Source of the DNA: Sphingobacterium faecale
GTDB taxonomy: Bacteria > Bacteroidota > Bacteroidia > Sphingobacteriales > Sphingobacteriaceae
Direction of reading: 5' to 3'
Length of the DNA: 64,000 nt
Assembly (NCBI RefSeq): GCF_016746095.1
Contig: NZ_JAERTY010000002.1
Location: forward strand, 62,001 to 126,000
The notes below the pieces were generated by a model. That model was not told the origin of the DNA. It saw nothing but the letters and a program-made list of their open reading frames with translations, and ran no database searches. Positions 1 to 7,979 of the stretch are shown here, piece by piece. The number at the start of each line of letters is the position of its first letter. Position 1 is the first letter of the stretch. A program made the translations under genes and the position numbers.

Positions 1-59
1 TTATAAATATCTCAGCCAAAGTACTGATATTTTTCAGTATCATCAATTCAAAAAAGAGC

Positions 60-67
60 TACCTTTG
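60..67 (+). promoter_or_regulatory. Candidate -7 promoter box of trmN6
   Basis: TACCTTTG is an exact match to the Bacteroidota -7 consensus TAnnTTTG and lies six bases before the ATG at 74. I see no clear TTG -33 element at the right distance. The box overlaps the alternative TTG start at 65, which argues for initiation at 74 and for a nearly leaderless mRNA. Confidence 0.45.
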
Positions 68-73
68 CCCTTC

Positions 74-781
74 ATGGGGGAAGTATTCAAATTTAAAGAA
101 TTCGAGGTCAATCAGGAAGGTTGCGCAATGAAAATAAATACGGATGGTGTTTTATTGGGTGCAATGGTAGATAGTGACAAGCCCTCTCGTATTTTAGATG
201 TCGGCTCCGGGACAGGTGTGATTGCCTTAATGCTGGCTCAACGATTTCCAAACGCTATGGTCGATGCAGTAGATATTGATCAGACGGCTTACAGGCGGAC
301 CCTCGAGAACTTCCAGGTATCTCCATTTGCGGCACGCATGTCTGCTCGATATGGGGACTTTGAAATAGATGGTGAACAGGAGATATATGATCTGATTGTT
401 GCTAATCCTCCCTTCTATATTAATGCCTTGCATAATCCTGATACGCGAAAGCGTCTTGCTAGGCATACGGATTTAGATTTTTTTAAACGCCTCATAGCCT
501 TTGCTAGCAGAAACCTTTCTCCAAGAGGCACCCTTCAGCTGATTGTTCCTATCGATGTAAGTAAGGATATTTTACCCTATACGGACAGCGAAGGATTATT
601 CCTGGTAAAGGAGGTCTGTATTCGCTCATTTGACTATAGTGAACCAATTCGCAAAATTATGGTTTTTAGTAATGCGAATCGTCAGACAGAAGAAAGTATA
701 GATTTTGTTATTTACCAAGAGAAGGGAATTTACTCGGATGGATACCGGGATATATTGAAACCTTTTTTTATTGCGTTTTAA
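74..781 (+). CDS. trmN6: tRNA1(Val) (adenine(37)-N6)-methyltransferase, TrmN6/YfiC-like
   Basis: The protein (235 aa) is a class I SAM-dependent methyltransferase. The SAM-binding motif I, DVGSGTGV, lies around residue 42-49 and is followed by the acidic end of strand 2 (DAVDID). The catalytic NPPFY motif of N6-adenine methyltransferases is at about residues 111-115. In the TrmN6/YfiC family this enzyme methylates A37 of tRNA-Val in the cytoplasm. The open frame extends to a TTG at 65, but a -7 promoter box covers that codon, so I chose the ATG at 74. The next gene starts 66 bases downstream on the same strand. Family assignment is good; the exact tRNA substrate is inherited from the E. coli relative and is inferred. 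Confidence 0.85.
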   Translation: MGEVFKFKEFEVNQEGCAMKINTDGVLLGAMVDSDKPSRILDVGSGTGVIALMLAQRFPNAMVDAVDIDQTAYRRTLENFQVSPFAARMSARYGDFEIDGEQEIYDLIVANPPFYINALHNPDTRKRLARHTDLDFFKRLIAFASRNLSPRGTLQLIVPIDVSKDILPYTDSEGLFLVKEVCIRSFDYSEPIRKIMVFSNANRQTEESIDFVIYQEKGIYSDGYRDILKPFFIAF

Positions 782-847
782 AAATATTAGAGGCCATGGG
801 TATGTTAATCATAGCATACACGGAATGCATAAACGAATCATTGAGCG

Positions 848-1342
848 ATGAAAAAGATAGGATTGTTGTCCGATACACATAGTTACCTAGATGATGCTGT
901 TTTTAATCACTTTGAACACTGTGATGAAGTCTGGCATGCGGGAGATTTTGGAAGTGTGGAAGTACTGGATAAGCTAAAGAAGTTTAAACCATTTAGAGGC
1001 GTGTATGGAAATATAGATGGAAAGGATATTCGAACAGAATGTCCGGAGCACTTACGTTTCGATTGCGAAGGTGTAGATGTGTGGATGACGCATATCGGAG
1101 GATATCCTGGTCGATACGCTCCAGTGATAAAGGCCGATCTTATTAAGAATCCTCCTAAATTATTTATTTGTGGACACTCCCATATTTTAAAGGTACAATA
1201 TGATCCTAAGCTGGCTTTACTGCATTTAAACCCCGGTGCAGCGGGAAAACAAGGCTGGCATAAGGTAAGAACATTGATGCGTTTCGATCTTGATTTAGGT
1301 GAAATTAAAAATTTGGAAATAATAGAGTTGTTTAATCGGTAA
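848..1342 (+). CDS. YfcE/MJ0936-type metallophosphoesterase
   Basis: This 164-aa protein is a compact calcineurin-like phosphodiesterase. All metal-ligand motifs of the fold are visible: D9-x-H11 (SDTH), GD at 32-33, the GN(x)D block GNID at 54-57, His82 in THIGG, and GHSH at 109-112 followed by NPGA. Small members of this family hydrolyse phosphodiesters with Mn2+ or similar metals in the cytoplasm; the physiological substrate is not known and cannot be read from the sequence. It sits between the tRNA methyltransferase and fbp on the same strand, but fbp has its own promoter, so the link is probably only positional. Confidence 0.85.
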   Translation: MKKIGLLSDTHSYLDDAVFNHFEHCDEVWHAGDFGSVEVLDKLKKFKPFRGVYGNIDGKDIRTECPEHLRFDCEGVDVWMTHIGGYPGRYAPVIKADLIKNPPKLFICGHSHILKVQYDPKLALLHLNPGAAGKQGWHKVRTLMRFDLDLGEIKNLEIIELFNR

Positions 1343-1359
1343 ATATTTTCATATTTTTG
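1328..1359 (+). promoter_or_regulatory. Promoter of fbp (TTG-N21-TATTTTTG)
   Basis: TTG at 1328-1330 and TATTTTTG at 1352-1359 match the Bacteroidota -33/-7 elements, with a 21-base spacer. The -7 box ends 19 bases before the fbp ATG, leaving a short AT-rich leader of roughly 12-14 bases. The -33 element lies inside the end of the metallophosphoesterase gene. Confidence 0.5.
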
Positions 1360-1378
1360 TTTTTTATAAAAATAAATT

Positions 1379-2386
1379 ATGAAATCCTTAAAAACTTTAG
1401 GTCAGTTTATTATTGAAAAACAAACGGATTTTCCTTACGCTAAAGGAGAATTGTCCCGATTGTTACGCGATATCGGAATCGCAGCTAAGATTGTCAACCG
1501 TGAGGTCAACAAAGCAGGCTTGGTAGATATTTTGGGTACGGTGGGTGATACCAACGTATTTGGCGAAAATCAAAAAAAACTTGACGTTTATGCCGATGAA
1601 CAGTTTATAGCAGCACTAAAAGATGGAGGGGAGTGCTGTTTTGTAGCCTCTGAAGAACAAGAAGAGGGGGTGGAGTTGACCGATACGGGGATTTCTAAAA
1701 ATGCCAAGTATATCGTGTGTATAGATCCATTGGATGGTAGCTCCAATATAGAAGTCAATGTCTCTGTAGGAACTATATTTTCAATCTACCGTAGAATCAG
1801 TCAGGTAGGAGAGGCTCTGACCCAGCAAGACTTATTACAAACGGGATTACGGCAAGTCGCAGCGGGCTACATTATCTATGGCTCTTCTACGATGCTTGTC
1901 TATACGACAGGAAAGGGAGTGAATGGATTTACGTTAGATCCATCTATAGGTGAGTTCTGCTTATCGCATCCAAATATGAAAATTCCGCAGCAAGGACATA
2001 TCTATTCGGTAAATGAAGGAAACTACCTCAAATTTCCGCAAGGGATAAAAAACTATATTAAATATTGCCAGGAAGAGGATGTGGCAACACATCGGCCTTA
2101 CACTTCAAGATATATAGGTTCAATGGTTGCTGATATCCATAGAAATCTATTGTTAGGTGGAGTCTTCATTTATCCGCAAACAGCTTTACAGCCTAAAGGA
2201 AAGTTACGGTTGATGTATGAGTGTAACCCCATAGCGTTCATTATCGAACAAGCAGGCGGAAAAGCCACTACTGGAACCGAAAGAATATTAGAAATTGAGC
2301 CAGAGGAGTTGCATCAACGTGTACCGGCAATATTGGGTAGTACAGATATGGTTAATAAAGTGTTGGAGTTTTTAGAGAAATCATAG
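1379..2386 (+). CDS. fbp: Fructose-1,6-bisphosphatase, class I
   Basis: At 335 aa it has the usual length of class I fructose-1,6-bisphosphatase, the gluconeogenic enzyme that converts fructose 1,6-bisphosphate to fructose 6-phosphate. The metal-binding motif DPLDGSSN is at residues 116-123, preceded by the acidic loop SEEQEEG at 91-97. The C-terminal block YECNPIAF followed by EQAGG is also typical. It has its own upstream promoter. Its last six bases overlap the end of the convergent MerR-type gene, so transcription from the two sides meets here without an obvious intervening terminator. Confidence 0.95.
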   Translation: MKSLKTLGQFIIEKQTDFPYAKGELSRLLRDIGIAAKIVNREVNKAGLVDILGTVGDTNVFGENQKKLDVYADEQFIAALKDGGECCFVASEEQEEGVELTDTGISKNAKYIVCIDPLDGSSNIEVNVSVGTIFSIYRRISQVGEALTQQDLLQTGLRQVAAGYIIYGSSTMLVYTTGKGVNGFTLDPSIGEFCLSHPNMKIPQQGHIYSVNEGNYLKFPQGIKNYIKYCQEEDVATHRPYTSRYIGSMVADIHRNLLLGGVFIYPQTALQPKGKLRLMYECNPIAFIIEQAGGKATTGTERILEIEPEELHQRVPAILGSTDMVNKVLEFLEKS

Positions 2387-2716
2387 ACTATCCCTTACCT
2401 CCACTAAAAATGACTTAAGTCGCTCTAGAGAATCAATGACACGTTGGTTCTCTTTTGCTTCGGTCTTATTCGTACGGAGGTAATCACGGGCTCCCTGTAA
2501 AGTATACCCTTTGTCTTTAACCAGATTGAAGATAATTTTAAGATTGGCGATATCATTTTGTGTAAACAATCTATTGCCTTTTTTATTCTTTTTGGGTTGT
2601 AGGATATCAAATTCGCGTTCATAAAAACGGATCTGCGAAGCGTTCACATCAAACATTTTGGTGACCTCGCCCATTGTATAATACAACTTGTTAATTTCGC
2701 GTTCTTTGTAAGGCAT
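2381..2716 (-). CDS. MerR-family transcriptional regulator
   Basis: This short protein (111 aa) carries an N-terminal MerR winged helix-turn-helix: [12 protein letters not shown], then IRFYEREF at about residues 28-35, where IRYYE/IRFYE is the family hallmark. A helical stretch with a second wing ([12 protein letters not shown]) and a short coiled-coil-like tail follow. No C-terminal effector-binding domain or metal-binding cysteines are present. This compact form is common in Bacteroidota; its target is unknown. The 3' end overlaps fbp on the opposite strand. Confidence 0.85.
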   Translation of the reverse strand: MPYKEREINKLYYTMGEVTKMFDVNASQIRFYEREFDILQPKKNKKGNRLFTQNDIANLKIIFNLVKDKGYTLQGARDYLRTNKTEAKENQRVIDSLERLKSFLVEVRDSL

Positions 2717-2793
2717 ACTTAATAATCTGTTTGTACCATAACAAACTTAGACAAAATGCTTGGCATTAAAGAATGCATGAATAAAAAATAGTA

Positions 2794-2801
2794 TAATTTT
2801 G
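2794..2801 (+). promoter_or_regulatory. -7 promoter box four bases from an ATG (leaderless start)
   Basis: TAATTTTG (2794-2801) matches TAnnTTTG. Only four bases separate it from the ATG at 2806, so the predicted transcription start falls on or next to the start codon. No convincing -33 TTG was seen. Confidence 0.4.
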
Positions 2802-2805
2802 TATC

Positions 2806-3156
2806 ATGAAAGGGAAGGCAGTTATTAGTCCGTTGTTAACATATCTTTTTTCAGCAGGTAGGGCTGATGCTGTAACCGTATTTCCATTTATATTTGTCCG
2901 TACTGTAAAGATGACGCAGGATAAAGTGTTGATGAATCATGAGAGGATACATTTACAGCAAGCCCTGGAGTTATTCGTTCTACCTTTCTATATACTCTAT
3001 GCTTTAGAGTTCTTAATACATCTGCTGCATGATAGAAATTTTAATAATGCATATAGAAATATAAGTTTTGAACGTGAAGCTTATGCACGTGAAACGGACT
3101 TACATTATTTAAAAACTAGGAAAAGATGGAGCTTTATTAAGTATTACGCTCGCTAG
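2806..3156 (+). CDS. Small membrane protein with HExxH motif, function unknown
   Basis: I do not recognise a named family for this 116-aa protein. It contains HERIH at residues 45-49, a perfect HExxH zinc-metallopeptidase motif, directly before a hydrophobic helix (about residues 57-75). A downstream glutamate-rich helix (FEREAYARE, 88-96) could supply the third ligand, as in gluzincin-like or SprT/M56-like peptidases. The C-terminus is basic. Seen: HExxH plus one membrane helix. Inferred: a minimal membrane-bound metallopeptidase-like fold. It starts at the first ATG after a -7 promoter box, with no ribosome-binding site, and is followed by a bidirectional terminator. Confidence 0.65.
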   Translation: MKGKAVISPLLTYLFSAGRADAVTVFPFIFVRTVKMTQDKVLMNHERIHLQQALELFVLPFYILYALEFLIHLLHDRNFNNAYRNISFEREAYARETDLHYLKTRKRWSFIKYYAR

Positions 3157-3218
3157 CCTTATATTATACCACAATCGCACCTAATGTCATTAAGTGCGAT
3201 GGCGGTAATAAGGCTTTT
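3156..3218. terminator. Bidirectional terminator between the HExxH gene and accD
   Basis: A two-tier hairpin has inner arms ATCGCAC/GTGCGAT around TAAT-GTC-ATTA, and outer imperfect arms GCCTTAT/ATAAGGC with TTTT on the plus-strand side. It lies between two convergent genes. Confidence 0.6.
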
Positions 3219-3222
3219 CCCG

Positions 3223-4065
3223 TTACTGAACAAGCTTCAGGAACGTTGAAACCTTTTCTTTAAGTTGTCTCCGGTCGACGATGAAATCTAAAAAGCCATG
3301 TTCTAGAACAAATTCAGATGTCTGGAAGCCTTTAGGAAGGTCTTTTTTAATCGTTTCCTTAATAACCCTTGGTCCGGCGAATCCAATAAGTGCTCCGGGT
3401 TCGGCGATATTGATGTCGCCCAACATGGCATAAGATGCGGTAACCCCACCTGTCGTAGGATCGGTAAGCAAGCAGATGTAAGGGAGTTTCGCTTGGCTGA
3501 GAAGAGCCAATTTTGCTGATGTCTTGGCCATCTGCATTAATGAAAATGCAGCTTCCATCATACGGGCTCCGCCTGATTTGGAAATCAGCATAAAAGGTAA
3601 CTTATGTTCGATGCAATAATCGATAGAGCGCGCTATCTTTTCCCCAACAACAGATCCCATAGAACCACCGATAAAATTGAAATCCATACATGCGATTACA
3701 ATATCCCGGCCATCCATTTTACCATGTGCGCTTCTAAGCGCATCTTTTAAGCCTGTTTTTGCTTGGCTTTCCACCAAACGTTCGCTATAAGGTTTGCTGT
3801 CGACGAAATGCAAAGGATCGCCTGCGGTTAGATTTGGAAATAATTCTGTAAAGGCATTGTCATCAAATAAAATAGAGAAATAAGCTGCCGATCCAATACG
3901 GATATGGTAACCACAATATTGACAAACGTAGTTGTTTTCTATTTGCTCTAAGTTTAAAAGAGGCTTTTTGCATGAAGGACATTTGTTCCACATACCATCC
4001 GGAGCTTCTTTTTTATTTTCTGTTGCGGTATTGATACCAGCTTTGTTTCGTTTAAACCAACTCAT
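3223..4065 (-). CDS. accD: Acetyl-CoA carboxylase carboxyltransferase subunit beta
   Basis: The 280-aa protein opens with the AccD C4 zinc ribbon (Cys29-x2-Cys32 and Cys48-x2-Cys51, in CPSC and CQYCGYH). The crotonase-like carboxyltransferase core follows, with [20 protein letters not shown] and [11 protein letters not shown] forming the CoA/carboxybiotin site. With AccA it transfers the carboxyl group from biotin to acetyl-CoA, giving malonyl-CoA for fatty acid synthesis. It is slightly shorter than the E. coli protein (304 aa). The gene stands alone; no accA, accB or accC is in this window. The SRP RNA gene lies upstream on the same strand. Confidence 0.95.
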   Translation of the reverse strand: MSWFKRNKAGINTATENKKEAPDGMWNKCPSCKKPLLNLEQIENNYVCQYCGYHIRIGSAAYFSILFDDNAFTELFPNLTAGDPLHFVDSKPYSERLVESQAKTGLKDALRSAHGKMDGRDIVIACMDFNFIGGSMGSVVGEKIARSIDYCIEHKLPFMLISKSGGARMMEAAFSLMQMAKTSAKLALLSQAKLPYICLLTDPTTGGVTASYAMLGDINIAEPGALIGFAGPRVIKETIKKDLPKGFQTSEFVLEHGFLDFIVDRRQLKEKVSTFLKLVQ

Positions 4066-4278
4066 ATACTCGTGTTAATTCGAACTACAAATAAACGAAA
4101 AGAAACTTAAAACTTAAAAGTTAATGACCGGTAAAGTTGTAATAGGGCAGTGAACGCTATCGTTTGACGTTTGGAATGCAACTGTAATAGCATGGCTATA
4201 GCTGGCTTTCACGGATTTGAGAGGGGCTTTGATAAGGTAAATATACGCTTAGAGGATAAAATTTTAGGCATAAAAAAT

Positions 4279-4373
4279 GGGTAAGCTCCCTTTATCGCAC
4301 CGCTCAACCAAATACCCTTGCTTTGTTCCCAACCTGGGGGAGTCAATGGGAGCTGGTCGTAAAGGACTTACCC
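4279..4373 (-). ncRNA. ffs: Small bacterial signal recognition particle RNA (4.5S-type)
   Basis: Read on the minus strand, the 95-base segment folds into one long hairpin: the first bases GGGTAAGTCCTTTA pair with TAAAGGGAGCTTACCC at the 3' end. The apical part carries the SRP domain IV signature, CCCAGGTTGGGAACAAAGCA followed by AGGGTA, the symmetric and asymmetric loops that bind Ffh. The 3' helix is followed directly by ATTTTTT, an intrinsic terminator. A well-formed Bacteroidota promoter ends about five bases upstream of the first G. The RNA works with Ffh and FtsY in co-translational targeting to the inner membrane. Ends may be off by a few bases. Confidence 0.9.
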
Positions 4374-4377
4374 ACCG

Positions 4378-4406
4378 CAAAAATAGAAAAAAAATCTATT
4401 TAACAA
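4378..4406 (-). promoter_or_regulatory. Promoter of the SRP RNA gene
   Basis: On the minus strand TTG (4404-4406) is followed after 18 bases by TATTTTTG (4378-4385), a perfect TAnnTTTG box. The predicted start is at about 4373, exactly the 5' end of the folded SRP RNA. Confidence 0.7.
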
Positions 4407-4512
4407 GAACTATTGTGTGTTTAAGTTGTACTTGGTTGATAGCCAGTTTGTAAAAAAATATATTTTATTCCGATTTTAAGGATATATCAGTAACTATTGT
4501 GATGAAAAGGAA

Positions 4513-5613
4513 TTAAATGAGTTTGAAAACTTTACCCGGTAAAGAGATTATATGCCCTTCAAGCTCCATTTCAAGCAGTATAATAGCCAATTTACTCTGC
4601 GGCCAATCACAATAAATGGCGATTTGGTCTATTGTAGCCTGCTCTATCTCTTGTTCCGATAGGAAGCTATATACCTTCTGTTCGTCACGGCTTAGGCTTT
4701 TAGGCAATAGTACAAGCTGTTTTTCTGGCTTGTTTGGTAATACCTCCCAATTCATAAGATAGCATAGATCTTCTGCGTTTCGGATGAGGTGTGCTCTATT
4801 CGTTTTAATCAAGTAGTTACATCCCGAAGAATACTCCTGCTCGATAGACCCCGGAAATGCACAAACATCACGGTTGTAACTGTTCGCTATTTCTGCGGTA
4901 ATTAATGCACCTCCTTTCATAGCTGCTTCTACAACGATAGTAACATCAGCAAGCCCAGCTATGATACGATTACGCATAGGGAAATTTTGTCGATCCGGAT
5001 TCGTACCCGATGGAAACTCTGTGAGTAGTCCACCATTTTCCAACATTTTAGTAGCGATCTCTCGATGGCTAGCAGGGTATATGCGGTCTAATCCATGACC
5101 TAGTATCCCAATTGTGGGGATCTGGTGCCGGACTGCGTATTGGTGTGCCAAGACATCAATACCATAAGCAAGTCCACTAACGACGTGTATATCGAGTGCT
5201 GCAAGCCCTTCAACCAATTTTTCGCAGATACGCTGTCCATATCGGGTCGAGTTTCTAGAGCCGACAATACTCACTACACGTTGAGGATTCAGTCCCGTAC
5301 TGCCTTTGTAGTATAAAAGAATAGGGGCATCTTCGCAATGCCGGAGTCTAGATGGGTAGTTGTCATCTTCTATCCAGATTGCTTCAATCTGATGCCTTTG
5401 GATGAATTCTATTTCGGCTTCCGCCTCTTTAAGGTAGGTTTTTGATAAAATGCTCTCTACAGCAGAAGGTCCTATTCCCGGTATCGATAATAGGTCTTTT
5501 TTAGAGCTATTGAATACAGCCTCCACAGAACCGCAATGCGTCAGTAGGATACGGCTCAATTTGGGGCCTATGCCCTTTATTTTCGTTAAGGCAATTTTGT
5601 CAAGTATGTTCAT
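4513..5613 (-). CDS. dprA: DNA-processing protein DprA
   Basis: DprA (366 aa) loads RecA on incoming single-stranded DNA during natural transformation. Residues 12-58 hold two helix-hairpin-helix motifs (KGIGPKL and IPGIGPSA). The Rossmann-like DprA core follows with VGSRNSTRYG (117-126), SGLAYGID (146-153), GHGLDRIYP, and FPMRNRIIAGL (211-221). The last 60-70 residues look like the DML1-type winged helix. Other competence genes are not in the window. It stands alone on the minus strand, with the SRP RNA gene downstream. Confidence 0.93.
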   Translation of the reverse strand: MNILDKIALTKIKGIGPKLSRILLTHCGSVEAVFNSSKKDLLSIPGIGPSAVESILSKTYLKEAEAEIEFIQRHQIEAIWIEDDNYPSRLRHCEDAPILLYYKGSTGLNPQRVVSIVGSRNSTRYGQRICEKLVEGLAALDIHVVSGLAYGIDVLAHQYAVRHQIPTIGILGHGLDRIYPASHREIATKMLENGGLLTEFPSGTNPDRQNFPMRNRIIAGLADVTIVVEAAMKGGALITAEIANSYNRDVCAFPGSIEQEYSSGCNYLIKTNRAHLIRNAEDLCYLMNWEVLPNKPEKQLVLLPKSLSRDEQKVYSFLSEQEIEQATIDQIAIYCDWPQSKLAIILLEMELEGHIISLPGKVFKLI

Positions 5614-5726
5614 AATCGGTAGTATAAACTTAATGATATTCTGTTACATATCCAATACTATTTATTAAGGGGGTATTGTTCGTACTTGGGGATATTATTA
5701 ACTTTGATGTTTAAAAGTATAAAATC

Positions 5727-5960
5727 ATGGAATTGCAAGAACCTTTCGACATCGAGATAGGAGATATTATATATTCGGTTTTCCCGGATGAAAAAGATAC
5801 ATATACCATTTTTAAGGATGGACAGGAGTATATTCAAATCATCAAGGATACGGAGACCAGTTGGCTGAAGTTGCATCCAGAGACTGGTTTACCTTTGTTT
5901 GGGATGGACGAAGAGGTTAATCTTATAGGTCAGAAGATCCTTTCCGAACTTGGAGAGTAA
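5727..5960 (+). CDS. Small acidic conserved-type protein, function unknown
   Basis: I do not recognise this 77-aa protein. It is soluble, acidic and predicted to be mainly beta strand in its first half (IEIGDIIYSVFPDE, DTYTIFKDGQ), with a short C-terminal helix. It has no signal peptide, cysteines or nucleic-acid motif. It begins at ATG 5727 and is followed within 15 bases by a strong terminator, which supports it as a real single-gene unit. An antisense frame over the same bases has no better support. Confidence 0.6.
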   Translation: MELQEPFDIEIGDIIYSVFPDEKDTYTIFKDGQEYIQIIKDTETSWLKLHPETGLPLFGMDEEVNLIGQKILSELGE

Positions 5961-5970
5961 GTTAAATCTA

Positions 5971-6019
5971 AAACCAAAAGGCGCTATCTTTTTGTTGGAG
6001 AGTGCCTTTTGGTTTTTCT
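5971..6019. terminator. Bidirectional intrinsic terminator
   Basis: Twelve-base arms (CCAAAAGGCGCT at 5974-5985, AGTGCCTTTTGG at 6001-6012, one G-T wobble) are flanked by AAA on the left and TTTTTC on the right. It separates the convergent 77-aa gene and rsmG. Confidence 0.75.
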
Positions 6020-6029
6020 TGAAAAGTTA

Positions 6030-6665
6030 TTACATCGGTATATATACCACATACTTCGTGTCAAAAAAATCTTCTTCGAAATAGGAAGATATGGGGTGCA
6101 GTTCTGCTTTTAATCTTGCCTCTTTGATTTCCTCTTTTAAATCTCCCCCTTTGAGGTAGAGAATCCCGTTTGGTATTCCGTTTTTGTCTTTCTTTTCAAA
6201 TTTATTTCTAATCCAAGGAGTAAAGTCAGCGAGTCGGGTCACCGCTCTGGAGACGACAAAGTCGTAAGTGTAATCCAATTGTTCGGCGCGGATATGGTCT
6301 GCTTCTACATTGGTCAGACCAATAGCATCTGCGACGCCACGCACCACTTTTATCTTTTTACCAATCGAATCCACGAGGTGAAATTTAACTTCGGGAAACA
6401 ATATAGCTAACGGTATCCCTGGGAATCCCCCTCCTGTTCCTACATCAAGAACCCGCGTTCCTGGTGCAAAGTCGTGAACAAATTTGGCGATTGCCAATGA
6501 ATGCAGCACGTGCTTCAGGTAAAGGCTTTCAATGTCCTTGCGCGAGATGACATTGATCTGATCGTTCCAGAAAGGGTATACCTCGGCAAGCTTTTCAAAT
6601 TGTGATTTCTGAGTTGCTGTCAGGTTTGGGAAGTATTTGAATATGATATCTACTGTTGGGTTCAC
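6030..6665 (-). CDS. rsmG: 16S rRNA (guanine(527)-N7)-methyltransferase RsmG
   Basis: RsmG (GidB) methylates G527 in the 530 loop of 16S rRNA. The protein is 211 aa, the usual size. The motif I region VLDVGTGGGFPGIPLA (72-87) is diagnostic for this family, and the conserved FVVSRAVTRL block follows. Loss of RsmG commonly gives low-level streptomycin resistance in other bacteria. The next gene upstream, a glycosyltransferase, is on the same strand about 60 bases away; no functional link is evident. Confidence 0.95.
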   Translation of the reverse strand: MNPTVDIIFKYFPNLTATQKSQFEKLAEVYPFWNDQINVISRKDIESLYLKHVLHSLAIAKFVHDFAPGTRVLDVGTGGGFPGIPLAILFPEVKFHLVDSIGKKIKVVRGVADAIGLTNVEADHIRAEQLDYTYDFVVSRAVTRLADFTPWIRNKFEKKDKNGIPNGILYLKGGDLKEEIKEARLKAELHPISSYFEEDFFDTKYVVYIPM

Positions 6666-6725
6666 GTCTTATTAGAGTTATAGGGTGTTATAAAATACGT
6701 TTGTCGTATTAAAATGTTTAAAATA

Positions 6726-7865
6726 TTACCAGCTTCTTTGTTTTTTCTTTCGATTGAACAGTCCATTTAAACAGATATAGAAATAGAAAAACAGATCCAG
6801 TAGGGGAAGCCAAAATAGAAGATCCTTTACCTTTAGTTTGAGAAAGATTGGTCGAAAGACGATGACTTGGCATAGGTAGCGTAAAAAGAACGCCGCTGTT
6901 CCAACGTACCACAGGCTAGGAAAAATAGCTAGGGCTAGAAAAAGGACGATATAAAAAAGAAATGCAGTTATCAATTGGGCTGCTAACATGAACTGATGTC
7001 TTCTTTTGTAAGCTATGGAGGCTCCCGAGTGTCTTGCTTTTTGTTTGTAGTAGGAGCTCCAGTTATCTTTTGGGACAGAGTATACATGAGCCTCTGGCAC
7101 TATGGCAATATGGGTGTTCTGTTTGGTTGCATTTTGATTCACAAACAAGTCATCGTCTCCAGATTTAATATGCATGTGTGCATTAAACCCCTTGCCTCTA
7201 AAGAAGAGACTTTTTAAATAAGATAGGTTGCGGCCCACTCCCATGTAAGGATCCTTTTTTAAAGCGTATGCAAAATAACTCATGGCTGTGTGTGTCGTTT
7301 CAAATCGGATCAGCTTATTGAGAAAGCCTTTCTTTTTGAAGTAAGGCGAGTAACCTAAAATAATTTCTTTAGAAGAACTGTATGCTCCTCCAATCTCTTT
7401 GAGCCATTCGCTGGATTGTGGTTCACAATCTGCATCTGTCATTACTAAGTGCTCGTATTTTGCAGCTTTAATGCCAAGCGTTAAGGCAAATTTTTTACTG
7501 TGTTTGAGTTGTATGTGCTCTTTGATCTGTACGACGCGTAGGTGAGGATATTCAGTTTTAAAAGCCTGCAATACCCATTGGCTTTCGTCTGTGGAATAAT
7601 CATCAACAACGATCACCTCATATTCCGGATAATCTTGATTTAGTATTTTGGGTAGAAAGGCTTCTAGATTGCCCTGTTCGTTATGTGCGCAGATAATTAC
7701 CGACAGTGGGGGTAAAACCTCAGAATTTTTATAGCTTTTTACTTTATGCGTTGCCAATCTGCTATAAACAAATAGAATATAGTAGAGTTGGAACACTAGT
7801 AATATACCTAAAATTCCATAAATGATATAGGCAATATTGGGGATGATATAGTTGTAAAGATGCAT
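6726..7865 (-). CDS. Membrane-associated family 2 glycosyltransferase
   Basis: The protein has an N-terminal membrane helix (about residues 7-33), a cytosolic GT-A domain and two or more C-terminal helices ending in a lysine/arginine-rich tail. GT2 motifs are clear: SVIICAHNEQGN, VVDDYSTDES and the metal-binding DAD followed by CEPQS. A QKARHSG block sits where processive GT2 enzymes carry QxxRW. Such proteins transfer sugars from nucleotide donors to lipid or polysaccharide acceptors at the inner membrane; donor and acceptor cannot be told. The open frame reaches a TTG at 7877, but I prefer the ATG at 7865 (379 aa). Confidence 0.85.
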   Translation of the reverse strand: MHLYNYIIPNIAYIIYGILGILLVFQLYYILFVYSRLATHKVKSYKNSEVLPPLSVIICAHNEQGNLEAFLPKILNQDYPEYEVIVVDDYSTDESQWVLQAFKTEYPHLRVVQIKEHIQLKHSKKFALTLGIKAAKYEHLVMTDADCEPQSSEWLKEIGGAYSSSKEIILGYSPYFKKKGFLNKLIRFETTHTAMSYFAYALKKDPYMGVGRNLSYLKSLFFRGKGFNAHMHIKSGDDDLFVNQNATKQNTHIAIVPEAHVYSVPKDNWSSYYKQKARHSGASIAYKRRHQFMLAAQLITAFLFYIVLFLALAIFPSLWYVGTAAFFLRYLCQVIVFRPIFLKLKVKDLLFWLPLLDLFFYFYICLNGLFNRKKKQRSW

Positions 7866-7967
7866 ATGAAGACCCAAAGATAAGGCGTTCTTTTTAATAG
7901 TTATAACATTAGTAGTTAAGAATTGCTAATTAAATAGCAAAGGTGTCGCGAGCTCAAAATTTTATAG

Positions 7968-7975
7968 TATTTTTG
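7968..7975 (+). promoter_or_regulatory. -7 promoter box of tgt, predicted leaderless
   Basis: TATTTTTG is an exact TAnnTTTG match ending four bases before the ATG at 7980. The predicted transcript would start at or next to the initiation codon. Confidence 0.45.
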
Positions 7976-7979
7976 CGGG

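Noticed and set aside
1..59. Inverted repeat TACTGA/TCAGTA near the left edge
   Set aside because: Too short and too close to the window edge to interpret.
5658..5876. Minus-strand 72-aa frame overlapping the 77-aa gene
   Set aside because: The plus-strand gene has better composition and a terminator placed right after it.
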